DNA of 44,744 nucleotides from Pseudomonas sp. KK4 (GCF_001984065.1 NZ_LYVP01000042.1:1-44744), one strand, 5' to 3'. Shown: positions 8,607-17,804, numbered from the stretch's first letter. The notes: a model not told the origin generated them from the sequence alone. Program-made: numbers and translations.

Positions 8607-9053
8607 TCAAGGCTCCATCCCCAACTCATGCTTGACCAGCCCCAGCAGCTTGCCGGTATCGATCGGCTTGAGCAGAAAATCCACCACGCTCAAATGCATC
8701 GCCGCGATGGCGTCCTTCACATCAGCGTCACCGGACACAATGATGAACGGCATGGCCGCCCGCACCGATTCGCGCACCTGGCGAATCAAATCCAGGCCGT
8801 CGACATTGCCCATGCGCAAGTCAGTGATCACCAGGCCAATCGAAGGTTTTTCTTCCAGCATCTTGAGGGCGCTTTCGCCACTGGCTGCGGTCATGCAACG
8901 AATGCCATCCAGGGCCAGAATCTCAGACAGTAACTCTCGGGCGTCCTTGTCGTCGTCAACGATCAGCACCCGCTGCGCCGGCAGGTCGGGCTCCAGCATG
9001 ACGGCACTGAGCGCGGCTCGCTCGGCGTCACTCAAAATATCGTGGTCGGACAT
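8607..9053 (-). CDS. Single-domain response regulator (CheY-like receiver)
   Basis: Predicted 148-aa receiver-only protein with no output domain. The acidic pocket D33-D34-D35, phosphoacceptor D78 in VITDLRM, the switch residue in FIIVSGDAD and the lysine in FLLKPID are all present, so phosphotransfer should be possible. An extra N-terminal stretch of about 28 residues (SDAERAALSAVML) precedes the receiver. I start at ATG 9053; ATG 9089 would add 12 residues with no family support. It faces away from the DUF294 gene across 254 bp. Its kinase and partner are not in the window. Confidence 0.82.
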   Translation of the reverse strand: MSDHDILSDAERAALSAVMLEPDLPAQRVLIVDDDKDARELLSEILALDGIRCMTAASGESALKMLEEKPSIGLVITDLRMGNVDGLDLIRQVRESVRAAMPFIIVSGDADVKDAIAAMHLSVVDFLLKPIDTGKLLGLVKHELGMEP

Positions 9054-9205
9054 GGCGTTCTCTACATGTTCAGTACAATTCCCTAGCACAGTGGTGAGAC
9101 ATCGCTAAGCAGACCTTCAATGTGCACTTCGTCGGATATTTTTCCAAGTGCGAATTAGAGAGGTTTTTCCTTCAATTGCGTAAGTTTTTTCCGACAATCC
9201 AGGAT

Positions 9206-9218
9206 AGGCATTGCCTAC
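9206..9218. promoter_or_regulatory. Palindrome TAGGCA-T-TGCCTA upstream of the DUF294 gene
   Basis: Perfect 13-base palindrome in the divergent gap between the response regulator and the DUF294 gene, about 90 bp before the latter's start. Operator-like; factor unknown. Confidence 0.35.
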
Positions 9219-9307
9219 CTAGACTTACGTCCAATGGGCACCCCGGCCGCAGGGGTCGACCATGGCCGAGTCATCCGACAACAACAAATCCAAAAAAGAC
9301 TGCGGTA

Positions 9308-11248
9308 ATGGTTATGAGTAAAGCGGACGCCTTCACCCAGGCAGGGAAGACCGCGGTGTTGCAAAACATCCAGGGCACGTTGCAATTCCTTCAGCGTTTC
9401 CCACCTTTCAATCAGATGGAGCACGCCCACCTGGCGTATCTGGTTGAACAATGTCAGCTGCGTTTTTATGGCCCCGGCGAGAGCATCATCAAGCCTGCCG
9501 ATGGCCCGGTGGAGCACTTCTACATCGTCAAGCAGGGCCGAGTGGTCGGCGAGCGTCCGCACTCGGCCAAGGGCGGCACGGAAACCACTTTTGAAATCAC
9601 CACCGGCGAGTGTTTCCCCCTCGCCGCGCTGTTGGGCGAACGTGCGACCCGCACCGAGCACCTGGCGGCCGAAGACACCTTTTGCCTGCAGCTCAACAAG
9701 CTGGCGTTCATCAAGCTCTTCGCCATTTCCCACACCTTCCGCGACTTCGCCCTACGGGGCGTGAGCAGCCTGCTGGATCAGGTCAACCAGCAGGTCCAGC
9801 AAAAAGCCGTGGAAACCCTTGGCACCCAATATTCACTCAACACCCGCCTGGGCGACTTGGCCATGCGCCACCCGGTCACCTGCAGCCCCGCCACACCGCT
9901 GCGTGAAGCCGTGACCCTGATGCATGAGCAGCAGGTCGGCAGCATCGTGGTGGTCAACGAACAGAAGGCGCCGCTGGGGATTTTCACCCTGCGCGATTTG
10001 CGTCAGGTGGTGGCCGACGGCACGGGTGACTTCGCCCAAGCCATTGAGCGGCACATGACCCAGGCACCATTCTACCTGACGCCGGAACACAGCGCGTTCG
10101 ATGCGGCGATCGCCATGACCGAGCGACACATCGCCCACGTCTGCCTGGTCAAGGATCAGCGCCTGTGCGGCGTGGTGTCGGAGCGCGATCTGTTTTCCCT
10201 GCAACGGGTCGATCTGGTGCACCTGGCGCGTACCATCCGCAACGCCCAGCGCGTGGAAAACCTGGTGGCACTGCGTGGCGAGATCGGTCAACTGGTGGAG
10301 CGCATGCTGGCCCACGGCGCGTCGTCCACGCAGATCACCCACATCATCACCCTGCTCAACGACCACACCGTGTGCCGGGTCATCGAACTGACCCTGGCCG
10401 ACAAAGGCGACCCCGGTGTGACGTTCAGTTGGCTGTGCTTCGGCAGCGAAGGTCGCCGCGAACAGACCCTGCACACCGACCAGGACAACGGCATCCTGTT
10501 CGAGGCCCGGGACGCGGCCCACGCGGCGGAGATTCGCGGCAAACTGCTGCCCATTGCCCATCAGATCAACCAGAGCCTGGCGCAATGCGGCTTCACCCTG
10601 TGCAAAGGCAACATCATGGCCAGCAACCCCGAGCTGTGCCTGTCCCGGGTCGAGTGGGCCCGACGCTTTGCCGCTTTTATCCGCGAGGCCACGCCGGAGA
10701 ACCTGCTGGGCTCGAGCATCTATTTCGATTTGCGCGTGGTCTGGGGCAGCGAGCAAGGCTGTGAACAACTGCGTCGCGCGATTCTCGATCAGGTCGGCGA
10801 CAACCGTTTGTTCCAGCGCATGATGGCCGAGAACGCGTTGCGTAACCGCCCGCCGGTCGGGCGTTTCCGCGAGTTTGTGCTGGCCCGGAAAAATGGTGAG
10901 AAAGCCACCCTCGACCTTAAGGTCCAGGGCCTGACGCCCTTCGTCGACGGAGCGCGATTGCTGGCCCTGGCCCATGGCATCGAAACCAACAACACCCTGG
11001 AGCGTTTTCGCAGGCTGGTGGATAAAGAGGTCATCGAACCGCTCGATGGCGCCGCGTATGAAGAGGCCTACCACTTCATCCAGCAAACCCGCATGCAGCA
11101 GCATCAACGCCAGACCCGGGAGAACCTGCCCTACTCCAACCGAGTCGACCCGGACAGCCTCAATCATTTGGACCGGCGCATCCTGCGCGAATCCCTGCGC
11201 CAGGCCCAGCGCCTGCAAAGCAGCCTGGCCCTGCGGTACCAGCTATGA
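9308..11248 (+). CDS. cNMP-binding/CBS/DUF294 nucleotidyltransferase-like protein
   Basis: Multi-domain cytoplasmic protein of about 646 aa. In order: a cyclic-nucleotide-binding-like beta-roll (about residues 25-145), two CBS motifs (about 181-234 and 247-297) and a nucleotidyltransferase-like DUF294 core with GSEGRREQTLHTDQDNG at about 378-394. Last comes a DUF294 C-terminal helical domain (about 480-620). The GS-x-G-R-x-E and D-Q-D residues resemble GlnD-type nucleotidyltransferases. Homologues are called putative signal-transduction proteins; the substrate is unknown. The frame is open back to 9122, but family resemblance starts near MSKADAFTQ, so ATG 9308 or 9314 is the start; no strong ribosome site separates them. 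The stop overlaps the exonuclease start (ATGA), implying coupled translation. Confidence 0.85.
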   Translation: MVMSKADAFTQAGKTAVLQNIQGTLQFLQRFPPFNQMEHAHLAYLVEQCQLRFYGPGESIIKPADGPVEHFYIVKQGRVVGERPHSAKGGTETTFEITTGECFPLAALLGERATRTEHLAAEDTFCLQLNKLAFIKLFAISHTFRDFALRGVSSLLDQVNQQVQQKAVETLGTQYSLNTRLGDLAMRHPVTCSPATPLREAVTLMHEQQVGSIVVVNEQKAPLGIFTLRDLRQVVADGTGDFAQAIERHMTQAPFYLTPEHSAFDAAIAMTERHIAHVCLVKDQRLCGVVSERDLFSLQRVDLVHLARTIRNAQRVENLVALRGEIGQLVERMLAHGASSTQITHIITLLNDHTVCRVIELTLADKGDPGVTFSWLCFGSEGRREQTLHTDQDNGILFEARDAAHAAEIRGKLLPIAHQINQSLAQCGFTLCKGNIMASNPELCLSRVEWARRFAAFIREATPENLLGSSIYFDLRVVWGSEQGCEQLRRAILDQVGDNRLFQRMMAENALRNRPPVGRFREFVLARKNGEKATLDLKVQGLTPFVDGARLLALAHGIETNNTLERFRRLVDKEVIEPLDGAAYEEAYHFIQQTRMQQHQRQTRENLPYSNRVDPDSLNHLDRRILRESLRQAQRLQSSLALRYQL

Positions 11249-11952
11249 GCCTGTTTTCATGGCTGCGCCCGGCCGGTCCGCTGCTGTCGCAAGCGCTGCA
11301 ACAGCGCCTGCAACGCTTGTCGGCGCCCGCCGCCCTGAGCGAATGCAGTCTGCGTGAGCAACGCTGGGTGGTGCTCGACCTGGAAACCACCGGGCTGAAC
11401 CTGAACAAGGATCGGGTACTGTCCATCGGCGCGGTGGTGATCGAGGATGGCGCAATCGATTTCAGCCAACAATTCGAACGCACCCTGCAATGCGCCGAGC
11501 TCAAACTCAGCCCCAGCGTGTTGATCCATGGCCTGGGACCCAGTGCGATCGCCGCCGGCAGCGACCCGGCGCAAGCGTTGATCGAGTTCATGGAGTTCGT
11601 CGGCGACAGTCCGTTGCTGGCCTTTCATGCACCGTTCGACCAGCACATGCTCGGCCGCGCCCTGAAGGATCACCTGGGCTACAAGTTGCAGCACGCGTTT
11701 CTGGATGTGGCGGACATCGCCCCGCTGCTCTGCCCCCAGGCCAACATCCGCGAAGCCGGGCTGGACGAGTGGATCGACTGGTTCAAGCTGGAAGTCTTCG
11801 AGCGCCACAACGCCAGCGCCGACGCCCTGGCCACCGCCGAACTGGCCTTGATTCTGTTCAGCCGGGCGCGCCAGCAACAGGTGCACAGTCCGTTGAACCT
11901 GCAACAGCGGCTAAGCCAGTGGAAACGGCGGCAGCAGACGCCGTCCTTCTGA
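11245..11952 (+). CDS. DEDDh 3'-5' exonuclease (DnaQ-like)
   Basis: Predicted 235-aa exonuclease of the DNA polymerase III epsilon superfamily. Visible catalytic set: D45 and E47 in VVLDLETTG, D132 in FHAPFD, H188 and D193 in ERHNASADALATAEL, which is the complete DEDDh signature. An N-terminal extension of about 40 residues precedes the fold. The start ATG overlaps the stop of the DUF294 gene by four bases, and this pairing is recurrent in Pseudomonas as far as I recall. It is not the replicative DnaQ, as there is no polymerase-alpha-binding tail; its substrate and link to the upstream signalling protein are unknown. Confidence 0.88.
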   Translation: MSLFSWLRPAGPLLSQALQQRLQRLSAPAALSECSLREQRWVVLDLETTGLNLNKDRVLSIGAVVIEDGAIDFSQQFERTLQCAELKLSPSVLIHGLGPSAIAAGSDPAQALIEFMEFVGDSPLLAFHAPFDQHMLGRALKDHLGYKLQHAFLDVADIAPLLCPQANIREAGLDEWIDWFKLEVFERHNASADALATAELALILFSRARQQQVHSPLNLQQRLSQWKRRQQTPSF

Positions 11953-11974
11953 TTGGCAGCGCCTGGTCTGGCGC

Positions 11975-12045
11975 TTTCGCGGGCAAGCCTCGCTCCTACA
12001 GGCTTTCAATATAAAACCTGTAGGAGCGAGGCTTGCCCGCGAAAA
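11975..12045. repeat. Inverted REP pair
   Basis: Arms CTTTCGCGGGCAAGCCTCGC (11974-11993) and its inverse (about 12018-12043) flank an AT-rich loop CTTTCAATATAAAAC. Long hairpin after the exonuclease gene. Confidence 0.88.
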
Positions 12046-12129
12046 ACGATAACGCCGTCCTACATGCATCCCTCTTGAATCCCAACCGACCAGCGTCAAT
12101 TGCTTACCGGGTTCGCCTCTGACACAATC

Positions 12130-12148
12130 GCGAACAATTCTCGTTAGT
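12130..12148. promoter_or_regulatory. Possible Fur box upstream of the FecI-like gene
   Basis: GCGAACAATTCTCGTTAGT matches about 10 of 19 positions of the Fur consensus and sits 27 bp before the sigma-factor start, as expected for an iron-starvation sigma gene. Weak match; inference. Confidence 0.4.
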
Positions 12149-12174
12149 TAACATTTCCCAATCGGTGATGCTGC

Positions 12175-12693
12175 GTGTCGTCAGTCCCAAGCCCTCACAG
12201 TGAGCTCGTCGGTGCGTTATATCGCGACCATCGCGGTTGGCTGTTGGCCTGGCTGCGGCGCAACGTCGCCTGCCCGCAACGGGCTGAAGACCTGAGCCAG
12301 GACACCTTCATGCGCTTGCTGGGCCGTGAAGAGTTGAAGGAACCCCGTGAACCCCGGGCCTTTCTGGTGGCGATCGCCAAGGGCCTGCTGTTCGACTATT
12401 TCCGCCGGGCTGCGCTGGAACAAGCCTACTTGACCGAACTGATGCTGATTCCCGAAGCCGAGCAACCGTCGGTGGAAGAACAGCAAATGATCCTCGAAGA
12501 CCTGAAAAACATCGACCGCCTGCTCGGCAAACTTTCGAGCAAGGCCCGGTCGGCGTTTCTCTACAATCGTCTGGATGGCCTGGGCCACGCAGAAATCGCC
12601 GAACGCCTGGGGGTTTCCGTCCCTCGCGTGCGCCAATACCTGGCGCAGGGCATCCGTCAGTGCTACATCGCGCTGTACGGGGAGCCGACATGA
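12175..12693 (+). CDS. FecI-like ECF sigma factor (iron starvation type)
   Basis: Predicted 172-aa extracytoplasmic-function sigma factor. Region 2 (about residues 10-75) includes the ECRAEDLSQDTFMRLL-like stretch (PQRAEDLSQDTFMRLL) and region 4 (about 115-165) ends with a helix-turn-helix, LGHAEIAERLGVSVPRVRQY. The start is GTG 12175 after GGTGA at 12164-12168. The next gene, a FecR-like regulator, overlaps it by four bases (ATGA at 12690-12693). With the downstream receptor this makes a full cell-surface-signalling set: the receptor signals through the FecR-like protein to release this sigma factor, which then transcribes the receptor gene. Confidence 0.9.
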   Translation: MSSVPSPHSELVGALYRDHRGWLLAWLRRNVACPQRAEDLSQDTFMRLLGREELKEPREPRAFLVAIAKGLLFDYFRRAALEQAYLTELMLIPEAEQPSVEEQQMILEDLKNIDRLLGKLSSKARSAFLYNRLDGLGHAEIAERLGVSVPRVRQYLAQGIRQCYIALYGEPT

Positions 12694-13664
12694 CCCCGAT
12701 CAGTTGCAAACCGGTGTCGGCGCAAGTGCTCGATGCAGCAATTGCCTGGCAACTGTCCCTGGACTCCGGCAGCCCGGTGGAGCGCGAAGAGTTCGCCAAA
12801 TGGCACGCCGCCCACGAAGAGCACGCCCGTGCCTGGCGCCAACTGGGCATGCTCGATCAACGCTTCAGCGTCGCCAGCGGTCCGGCTCGCACTGCCCTGC
12901 TGCAATCGCGCGAAGGCATTCGCCGACGGGTGCGCAAGCTGAGCAGCGGTGTGGCCAGCGTCGTCGCGGTGATCGGCCTGGCGCTGTTTGCCGGCGAACG
13001 GTATCTGCCGATCGATTATTGGCTGGCTGATCAGCGCACCGCCACGGGGGAACAACGCACCATCCGCCTGAGCGACGGTACGCTGATCAACCTCAATACC
13101 CACAGTGCCCTGGATGTGCGCTTTGATGAGAAGCAGCGGCGGGTGGTGCTCCAGGAAGGGGAAATCCTGATCGAGACCGGTCATGGCGACGCCCGGCCAT
13201 TCATCGTCGAAACCCGCGAAGGCAGCATGCGTGCGTTGGGCACACGGTTCCTGGTCAAGCGCGAAGCCGAGGGGACGCGGCTGAGCGTGCTCAAATCCGC
13301 TGTGGCGGCTCACCCGGATTCCAACCCCCAAGAGCAGATTCTGCGTGAAGGCCAGCAAGTGCTGATCCGCAACGACGGCATGGGTCCCATTCTGGCCGCC
13401 AACCTCGGCGCGGATGCCTGGACCCGCGGCATGCTGGTGGTGGACAACGCGCGGCTGGAAGACCTGGTGCGTGAAATCGGTCGCTATCGCCGTGGCCACC
13501 TGAGCGTCGCGCCCGAAGTGGCCGACTTGCGCATCACCGGCAGCTTCCCGCTGCACAACTCCGACCTGGCCCTGAACACCTTGCTGCCGACCCTGCCGGT
13601 GCAGATCGAACACCACACGCAATGGTGGGTGACGGTCGCAGCGAAGACCGACGCCAAACCCTGA
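12690..13664 (+). CDS. FecR-like sigma regulator (anti-sigma factor)
   Basis: Predicted inner-membrane regulator of 324 aa. The cytoplasmic N-terminal anti-sigma region (about residues 10-60, AAIAWQLSLDSG...EFAKWHAAHEEHARAWRQL) has the usual tryptophan pattern. A single membrane segment lies near residues 86-101, followed by the periplasmic FecR domain (about 115-210, RTIRLSDGTLINLNTHSAL) and a C-terminal STN-like region (about 245-320). Start ATG 12690 overlaps the sigma stop. The role is to hold the sigma factor until the ligand-loaded receptor contacts the periplasmic part. Confidence 0.9.
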   Translation: MTPISCKPVSAQVLDAAIAWQLSLDSGSPVEREEFAKWHAAHEEHARAWRQLGMLDQRFSVASGPARTALLQSREGIRRRVRKLSSGVASVVAVIGLALFAGERYLPIDYWLADQRTATGEQRTIRLSDGTLINLNTHSALDVRFDEKQRRVVLQEGEILIETGHGDARPFIVETREGSMRALGTRFLVKREAEGTRLSVLKSAVAAHPDSNPQEQILREGQQVLIRNDGMGPILAANLGADAWTRGMLVVDNARLEDLVREIGRYRRGHLSVAPEVADLRITGSFPLHNSDLALNTLLPTLPVQIEHHTQWWVTVAAKTDAKP

Positions 13665-13679
13665 AAGAACAAAAAACCC

Positions 13680-13756
13680 GTGGCGAGGGAGCTTGCTCCC
13701 GCTGGGCTGCGAAGCGGCCCCCGGTGTTTTGATGGTTCCCACGCTCCGTTGGGAAA
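13680..13756. repeat. Third-family REP arm plus TTCCCACGCTCCG hairpin
   Basis: GTGGCGAGGGAGCTTGCTCC begins at 13680. It is followed by a separate small inverted repeat GTTCCCACGCTCCGTTGGGAAC at 13735-13755. Both lie between the FecR-like gene and the receptor gene and could attenuate or stabilise the transcript. Confidence 0.7.
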
Positions 13757-13861
13757 CAGTTCGATAACTAAATCAAAATTATTTTCATCCAGCCCTATCA
13801 CTTTTTGATTCTCGTGCGGCACACAGGCAATTGAGAAGTATTCCCTTTCAGGAGCCACCGC

Positions 13862-16264
13862 ATGTTCCGTTCGCTAGACACCTTGTTGCGCCCCAGTTTG
13901 CTGGCGGCCGCCATTGCCCTTTGCACCCCTCTGGCAAGCAGCCAACTGGTCGCCGCCGAACAGGCGTCCAGCGTTCGCGCCTACAACCTGCCCGCCGCGC
14001 CATTGGCCAGCACCCTGAACCAGATCGCCAGCCAGGCCGGCCTGGCGCTGTCGTTGAACCCATCGCTGGCCGCCGGCAAGACGTCCGCCCCGGTGAATGG
14101 CCAGTTCGATGGCGCTGGCGCCCTGCGTGAAGCGTTGCGTGGCACGGGTTTGCAGCTGGAACAGAGCGGCGGCACCTACACCCTGGTGGCGGTTCCCGAA
14201 GGCACATTGGACCTGCCGGCGACCAGCGTGATCGGCTCGGAAAATGTTGAAAATGCCTGGGGGCCGGTAGAAGGCTACGTCGCTACTCGCACAGCTGCCG
14301 GCACAAAAACCGACACGCCAATCGTCGAGGCGCCACGTTCAATGTCTGTGATCACGCGCGCACAGATGGAAGATCGTGGAGTACAGAATCTTGATGATGC
14401 TGTGCGTTACATGCCGGGTGTGATCGCCAGCAGCTACGGGAGTGACTCGCGCGCCGACTGGTTGCGCGTACGCGGCTTCGAACCCACTCAGTTTCTCGAC
14501 GGCCTGCCGTTGCCAAAAGGGTCTTATGCCAACCCGAAAGTTGAAACATGGGACCTGGAGCGCATCACATTGCTACGCGGCCCAGCCTCTTCAGTCTACG
14601 GCCAGACCCCGCCAGGCGGCATGCTTGACATGGTCAGTCGCCGTCCCGAAGCCATCGCCAGCCACGAAGTACATGCCGAAGTCGGCAGCAATAACCGTAA
14701 GCAGATCAACTTCGACAGCACCGGCAAGATCGATGATGAGGGCCAGTTCCTGTACCGCGTCGACGGAGTAGTACGTGACAGTGGCATGCCGGTCGACCAT
14801 ATCGACGACAAGCGCTACAACATAGCGCCAAGCCTGACCTGGAACATGGATGACGACACTCACCTGACTTTTCTCTCGCAGTACACCCGCGACGATACCG
14901 GGGTCGCCGGTCAGTTTCTGCCGCTACAAGGCACCAAGCTGTATTCGGATGCCGGTCAAATCTCCCACCACAAAAACCTGGGTGATCCAGACTCCGACCA
15001 CTACGACCGCACCTATTACGCGTTGGGTTATGCCTTCGACCATCGCCTGAACGATGTCTGGCAGTTCAAACAAAACCTGCGTTACACCAAGAGCGATCTG
15101 GAATTCCAGCAAGCCTATGCGTCGTTCGGAAATTCAGTCTCGCCAGATGGCACCTTGGCGCGCTTGGTTGACAAGGTCGACGAAGACATCAGTCAGTTCG
15201 CCGTGGATAACAATTTCCAGGCTGATTTCCAAACAGGGCCACTGAGCCACGTCGTGCTGTTGGGCCTGGACCATCAGCGCACCAACACCAATTACAAGTG
15301 GCTCGAAGGCAGTGCACCGCCAAGCAACGTGATCAACCCGATCCGTGGGGCAGACTTCTCCAACGTCTCCTACGCGACTTTTTATGACTACAACCAGAAG
15401 ACCAACCAGACCGGCCTCTACGCTCAGGATCAAATCTCTCTGGATAAATGGCGCCTGACGCTGGGTGGACGTGAAGACTGGATTCACACCGCAACCCAGT
15501 TCAACAACCAGAACGATGCCACCAATACCCAGCGTGACAAGGCCTTCACTGGTAACGCGGGCCTGAGCTACGTGTTCGATTCAGGTATCACGCCCTACAT
15601 CTCCTACACCGAGTCGTTCCAGCCATCGATGGGCGCGGACGCCAGTTCCACCCACTCGTTCAAACCGACCGAAGGCAAGCAGACCGAGGTCGGTGTCAAG
15701 TACATGCCACCGGGCAGCCGCACCCTGCTGACTGCGGCAGCTTACGATCTGCGTCAGGAAAACGTGTCGGTCACTCAGAACAACGTCACCAGTCAGATTG
15801 GTGAATTGAAAGTGCGCGGCATCGAACTCGAAGCCACATCGGACGTTACCGAAAACCTGAAGCTGGTAGGTTCCTACACCTACACCGACACCGAAATTCT
15901 CAAGGGCGCGGACAAAGGCAATCGGTTCAAGTTGATTCCACGCAATCAGGCTTCGCTGTGGTCTGACTACACCTGGCATGCCGGTTTTCTCGATGGTTTC
16001 GGCGTAGGTGCCGGGGTGCGCTACGTGGGCGACACCTATGGCAGCACCAGCAACGTTGATGACTCTCACGTGGGCTCATACACCGTGTACGACGCCGCCG
16101 TGCATTACGACTTGAGTCGCCTTAACCCCGCACTCGCCGGGATTTCGGTCGACGTCACCGCGAAAAACATCTTCGACAAGGACTACATCTCCACTTGTGA
16201 CGGTTTCTGGTGCTACTACGGTGACGAACGCAACGTCATCGCCGCCGTGAACTACAAGTGGTAA
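13862..16264 (+). CDS. TonB-dependent siderophore receptor with signalling (STN) domain
   Basis: Predicted outer-membrane ferric-siderophore receptor (800 aa). A signal peptide spans about residues 1-32. An STN/secretin-like signalling domain follows (about 37-115, AYNLPAAPLASTLNQIASQA), then the plug (about 150-260, APRSMSVITRAQMEDRG) and a 22-strand barrel ending in NYKW with the expected C-terminal aromatic. The late motif STCDGFWCYYGDERNVIAAV resembles FhuA/FoxA-type hydroxamate receptors, so a ferrioxamine- or ferrichrome-type ligand is likely but not proven. The STN domain and upstream sigma/regulator pair indicate autoregulated expression. ATG 13862 has GGAGCCACC just upstream. Confidence 0.92.
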   Translation: MFRSLDTLLRPSLLAAAIALCTPLASSQLVAAEQASSVRAYNLPAAPLASTLNQIASQAGLALSLNPSLAAGKTSAPVNGQFDGAGALREALRGTGLQLEQSGGTYTLVAVPEGTLDLPATSVIGSENVENAWGPVEGYVATRTAAGTKTDTPIVEAPRSMSVITRAQMEDRGVQNLDDAVRYMPGVIASSYGSDSRADWLRVRGFEPTQFLDGLPLPKGSYANPKVETWDLERITLLRGPASSVYGQTPPGGMLDMVSRRPEAIASHEVHAEVGSNNRKQINFDSTGKIDDEGQFLYRVDGVVRDSGMPVDHIDDKRYNIAPSLTWNMDDDTHLTFLSQYTRDDTGVAGQFLPLQGTKLYSDAGQISHHKNLGDPDSDHYDRTYYALGYAFDHRLNDVWQFKQNLRYTKSDLEFQQAYASFGNSVSPDGTLARLVDKVDEDISQFAVDNNFQADFQTGPLSHVVLLGLDHQRTNTNYKWLEGSAPPSNVINPIRGADFSNVSYATFYDYNQKTNQTGLYAQDQISLDKWRLTLGGREDWIHTATQFNNQNDATNTQRDKAFTGNAGLSYVFDSGITPYISYTESFQPSMGADASSTHSFKPTEGKQTEVGVKYMPPGSRTLLTAAAYDLRQENVSVTQNNVTSQIGELKVRGIELEATSDVTENLKLVGSYTYTDTEILKGADKGNRFKLIPRNQASLWSDYTWHAGFLDGFGVGAGVRYVGDTYGSTSNVDDSHVGSYTVYDAAVHYDLSRLNPALAGISVDVTAKNIFDKDYISTCDGFWCYYGDERNVIAAVNYKW

Positions 16265-16293
16265 CCGCGTGATCTGACACGCCCAGTACCCAG

Positions 16294-16318
16294 GCCGTCC
16301 ACCCAGGACGGCTTTGGT
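16294..16318 (+). terminator. Weak terminator or attenuator after the receptor gene
   Basis: Stem GCCGTCC/GGACGGC (16294-16300, 16306-16312) followed by TTTGGTATTT. The poor T-run may allow read-through into the PepSY gene. Confidence 0.5.
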
Positions 16319-16336
16319 ATTTCCGAAGGTCATGAA

Positions 16337-17467
16337 ATGAAAAGTAAAACAATTCGCCGCTGGTCCTTTGTCCATACCTGGACCAGCCTGATCTGCACGG
16401 TGTTTTTGCTGATGCTGGCGCTGACCGGCCTGCCGTTGATCTTCCATCACGAGATCGACCATTTGCTGGGCGACGCCGCCGAGTTGAAGCAGATGCCGGC
16501 GGACACCCCGCAGCTGAATCTGCAGCAACTGGTGCAGGCGGCTGAAAGGCATCGTCCCGGCGACGTCATGCAGTACTTCGGTTTCGACGATGACGAGCCC
16601 AACGGCGCAATCGCGATCATGGCGGCCACGGCCGATACCGAGCCGAACTCGTCCCACACCTTCATGCTCGACGCCCGCACCGGCGAGGCGCTGGAGATGC
16701 CGTCGGCCAACGGCGGCTTCATGATGTTCATGCTGCGCCTGCACGTGGACATGTTCGCCGGGCTGCCGGGCAAGCTGTTGCTGGCGTTCATGGGCCTGTT
16801 GTTCGTCATCGCGATCGTGTCCGGCACGGTGCTGTACCTGCCGTTCATGCGTCGTTTGAAGTTCGCCACCGTGCGCCAGGACAAATCCACTCGCCTGCGC
16901 TGGCTGGACCTGCATAACCTGATCGGTGTGGTGACCTTGACCTGGGCGCTGGTGGTCGGTGTGACCGGGGTGATCAGCGCCTGTGCCGACCTGTTGATCG
17001 CCGCGTGGCGCAACGACAGCCTGAGCGCGATGGTCGCGCCGTACCGAGATGCGCCGCCGCTGACGCAACGGGCGCCGGCCACCCGCTTGCTCGACATCGC
17101 CAGGGAGGCTGCACCCGGCATGCAACCGGACTTCATCGCCTTCCCCGGCACGCGCTTCTCCAGCGAGCACCATTACGCGGTGTTCATGAAAGGCAGCACG
17201 CACCTGACGTCGCACTTGCTCACGCCGGTGTTGATCGACGCCAGCACCCTGCAAGTTACCGCCGTGGCGCAACGCCCCTGGTACATGGACGCCATGGGCA
17301 TGTCGCAACCGCTGCATTTTGGTGACTACGGCGGCCTGCCGATGCAAATCCTCTGGGCGACCCTGGATGTGCTGACGATCATCGTGCTGGGCAGTGGGGT
17401 GTACCTGTGGGTGGTGCGGCGCAAGGCCGCGAAACCGGTGCTGGAAAAAGCGGAGAGCGTGGCATGA
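16337..17467 (+). CDS. PepSY-domain membrane protein, putative ferrisiderophore reductase
   Basis: Predicted 376-aa inner-membrane protein with four hydrophobic segments (about residues 14-36, 142-167, 196-222 and 340-365) and large periplasmic loops, the PepSY_TM architecture. Conserved histidines near the membrane (FHHEIDHLLG, RLHVDMF, LHNLIGV, PLHFGDYGG) suggest haem or metal binding. Family members next to siderophore receptors (FoxB/FpvG-like) are linked to reductive iron release from siderophores; this gene's position after the receptor supports that, but the reaction is inferred. The stop overlaps the next small gene by four bases. Confidence 0.85.
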   Translation: MKSKTIRRWSFVHTWTSLICTVFLLMLALTGLPLIFHHEIDHLLGDAAELKQMPADTPQLNLQQLVQAAERHRPGDVMQYFGFDDDEPNGAIAIMAATADTEPNSSHTFMLDARTGEALEMPSANGGFMMFMLRLHVDMFAGLPGKLLLAFMGLLFVIAIVSGTVLYLPFMRRLKFATVRQDKSTRLRWLDLHNLIGVVTLTWALVVGVTGVISACADLLIAAWRNDSLSAMVAPYRDAPPLTQRAPATRLLDIAREAAPGMQPDFIAFPGTRFSSEHHYAVFMKGSTHLTSHLLTPVLIDASTLQVTAVAQRPWYMDAMGMSQPLHFGDYGGLPMQILWATLDVLTIIVLGSGVYLWVVRRKAAKPVLEKAESVA

Positions 17468-17643
17468 AGCCTCGGCAGTCGAGTTTCTGGAAGGTCTTCG
17501 CCACCCCCACCGTCATCGCCCTGTTCACCGCGGCAGGGTTATTCGCCGCGCTGCTGGGCGACGGCGTGTGGGACGCCCTGAGCTGGCTCGGCCTGGGCAT
17601 CCCCGCCGCCCTCGCCCTGCGCGGCCTGCTCAAACGCCGCTGA
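17464..17643 (+). CDS. Small membrane protein (59 aa) coupled to the PepSY gene
   Basis: A 59-aa protein whose ATG overlaps the PepSY stop (ATGA at 17464-17467). It has two hydrophobic stretches (about residues 13-30 and 36-54) and a basic tail LKRR, so a two-helix inner-membrane protein is likely. Similar short proteins follow PepSY reductase genes in other Pseudomonas as far as I recall, where they are called hypothetical. Function unknown; the overlap suggests a stoichiometric partner of the reductase. Confidence 0.75.
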   Translation: MKPRQSSFWKVFATPTVIALFTAAGLFAALLGDGVWDALSWLGLGIPAALALRGLLKRR

Positions 17644-17662
17644 CCCATACATCGCCCATCTC

Positions 17663-17804
17663 CTGTAGGAGCGAGTTCACTCGCGATGGACGCCAGAACA
17701 CCGCGGGAAACCAGACCACCCACGTAATCACTGCCTCCTCCGCGGGGCATCTGGCTTCCCGCGTCATCGTTCACGACCATCGCGAGCATGCTCGCTCCTA
17801 CAGG
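17663..17804. repeat. Long REP pair, CTGTAGGAGCGAG type
   Basis: Arms CTGTAGGAGCGAGTTCACTCG (first 20 bases at 17663-17682) and the inverse ending CTCGCTCCTACAG at about 17803 flank a centre with GCGTCATCGTTCACGACC, as in the elements at 4.0, 24.2 and 44.0 kb. Confidence 0.85.
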
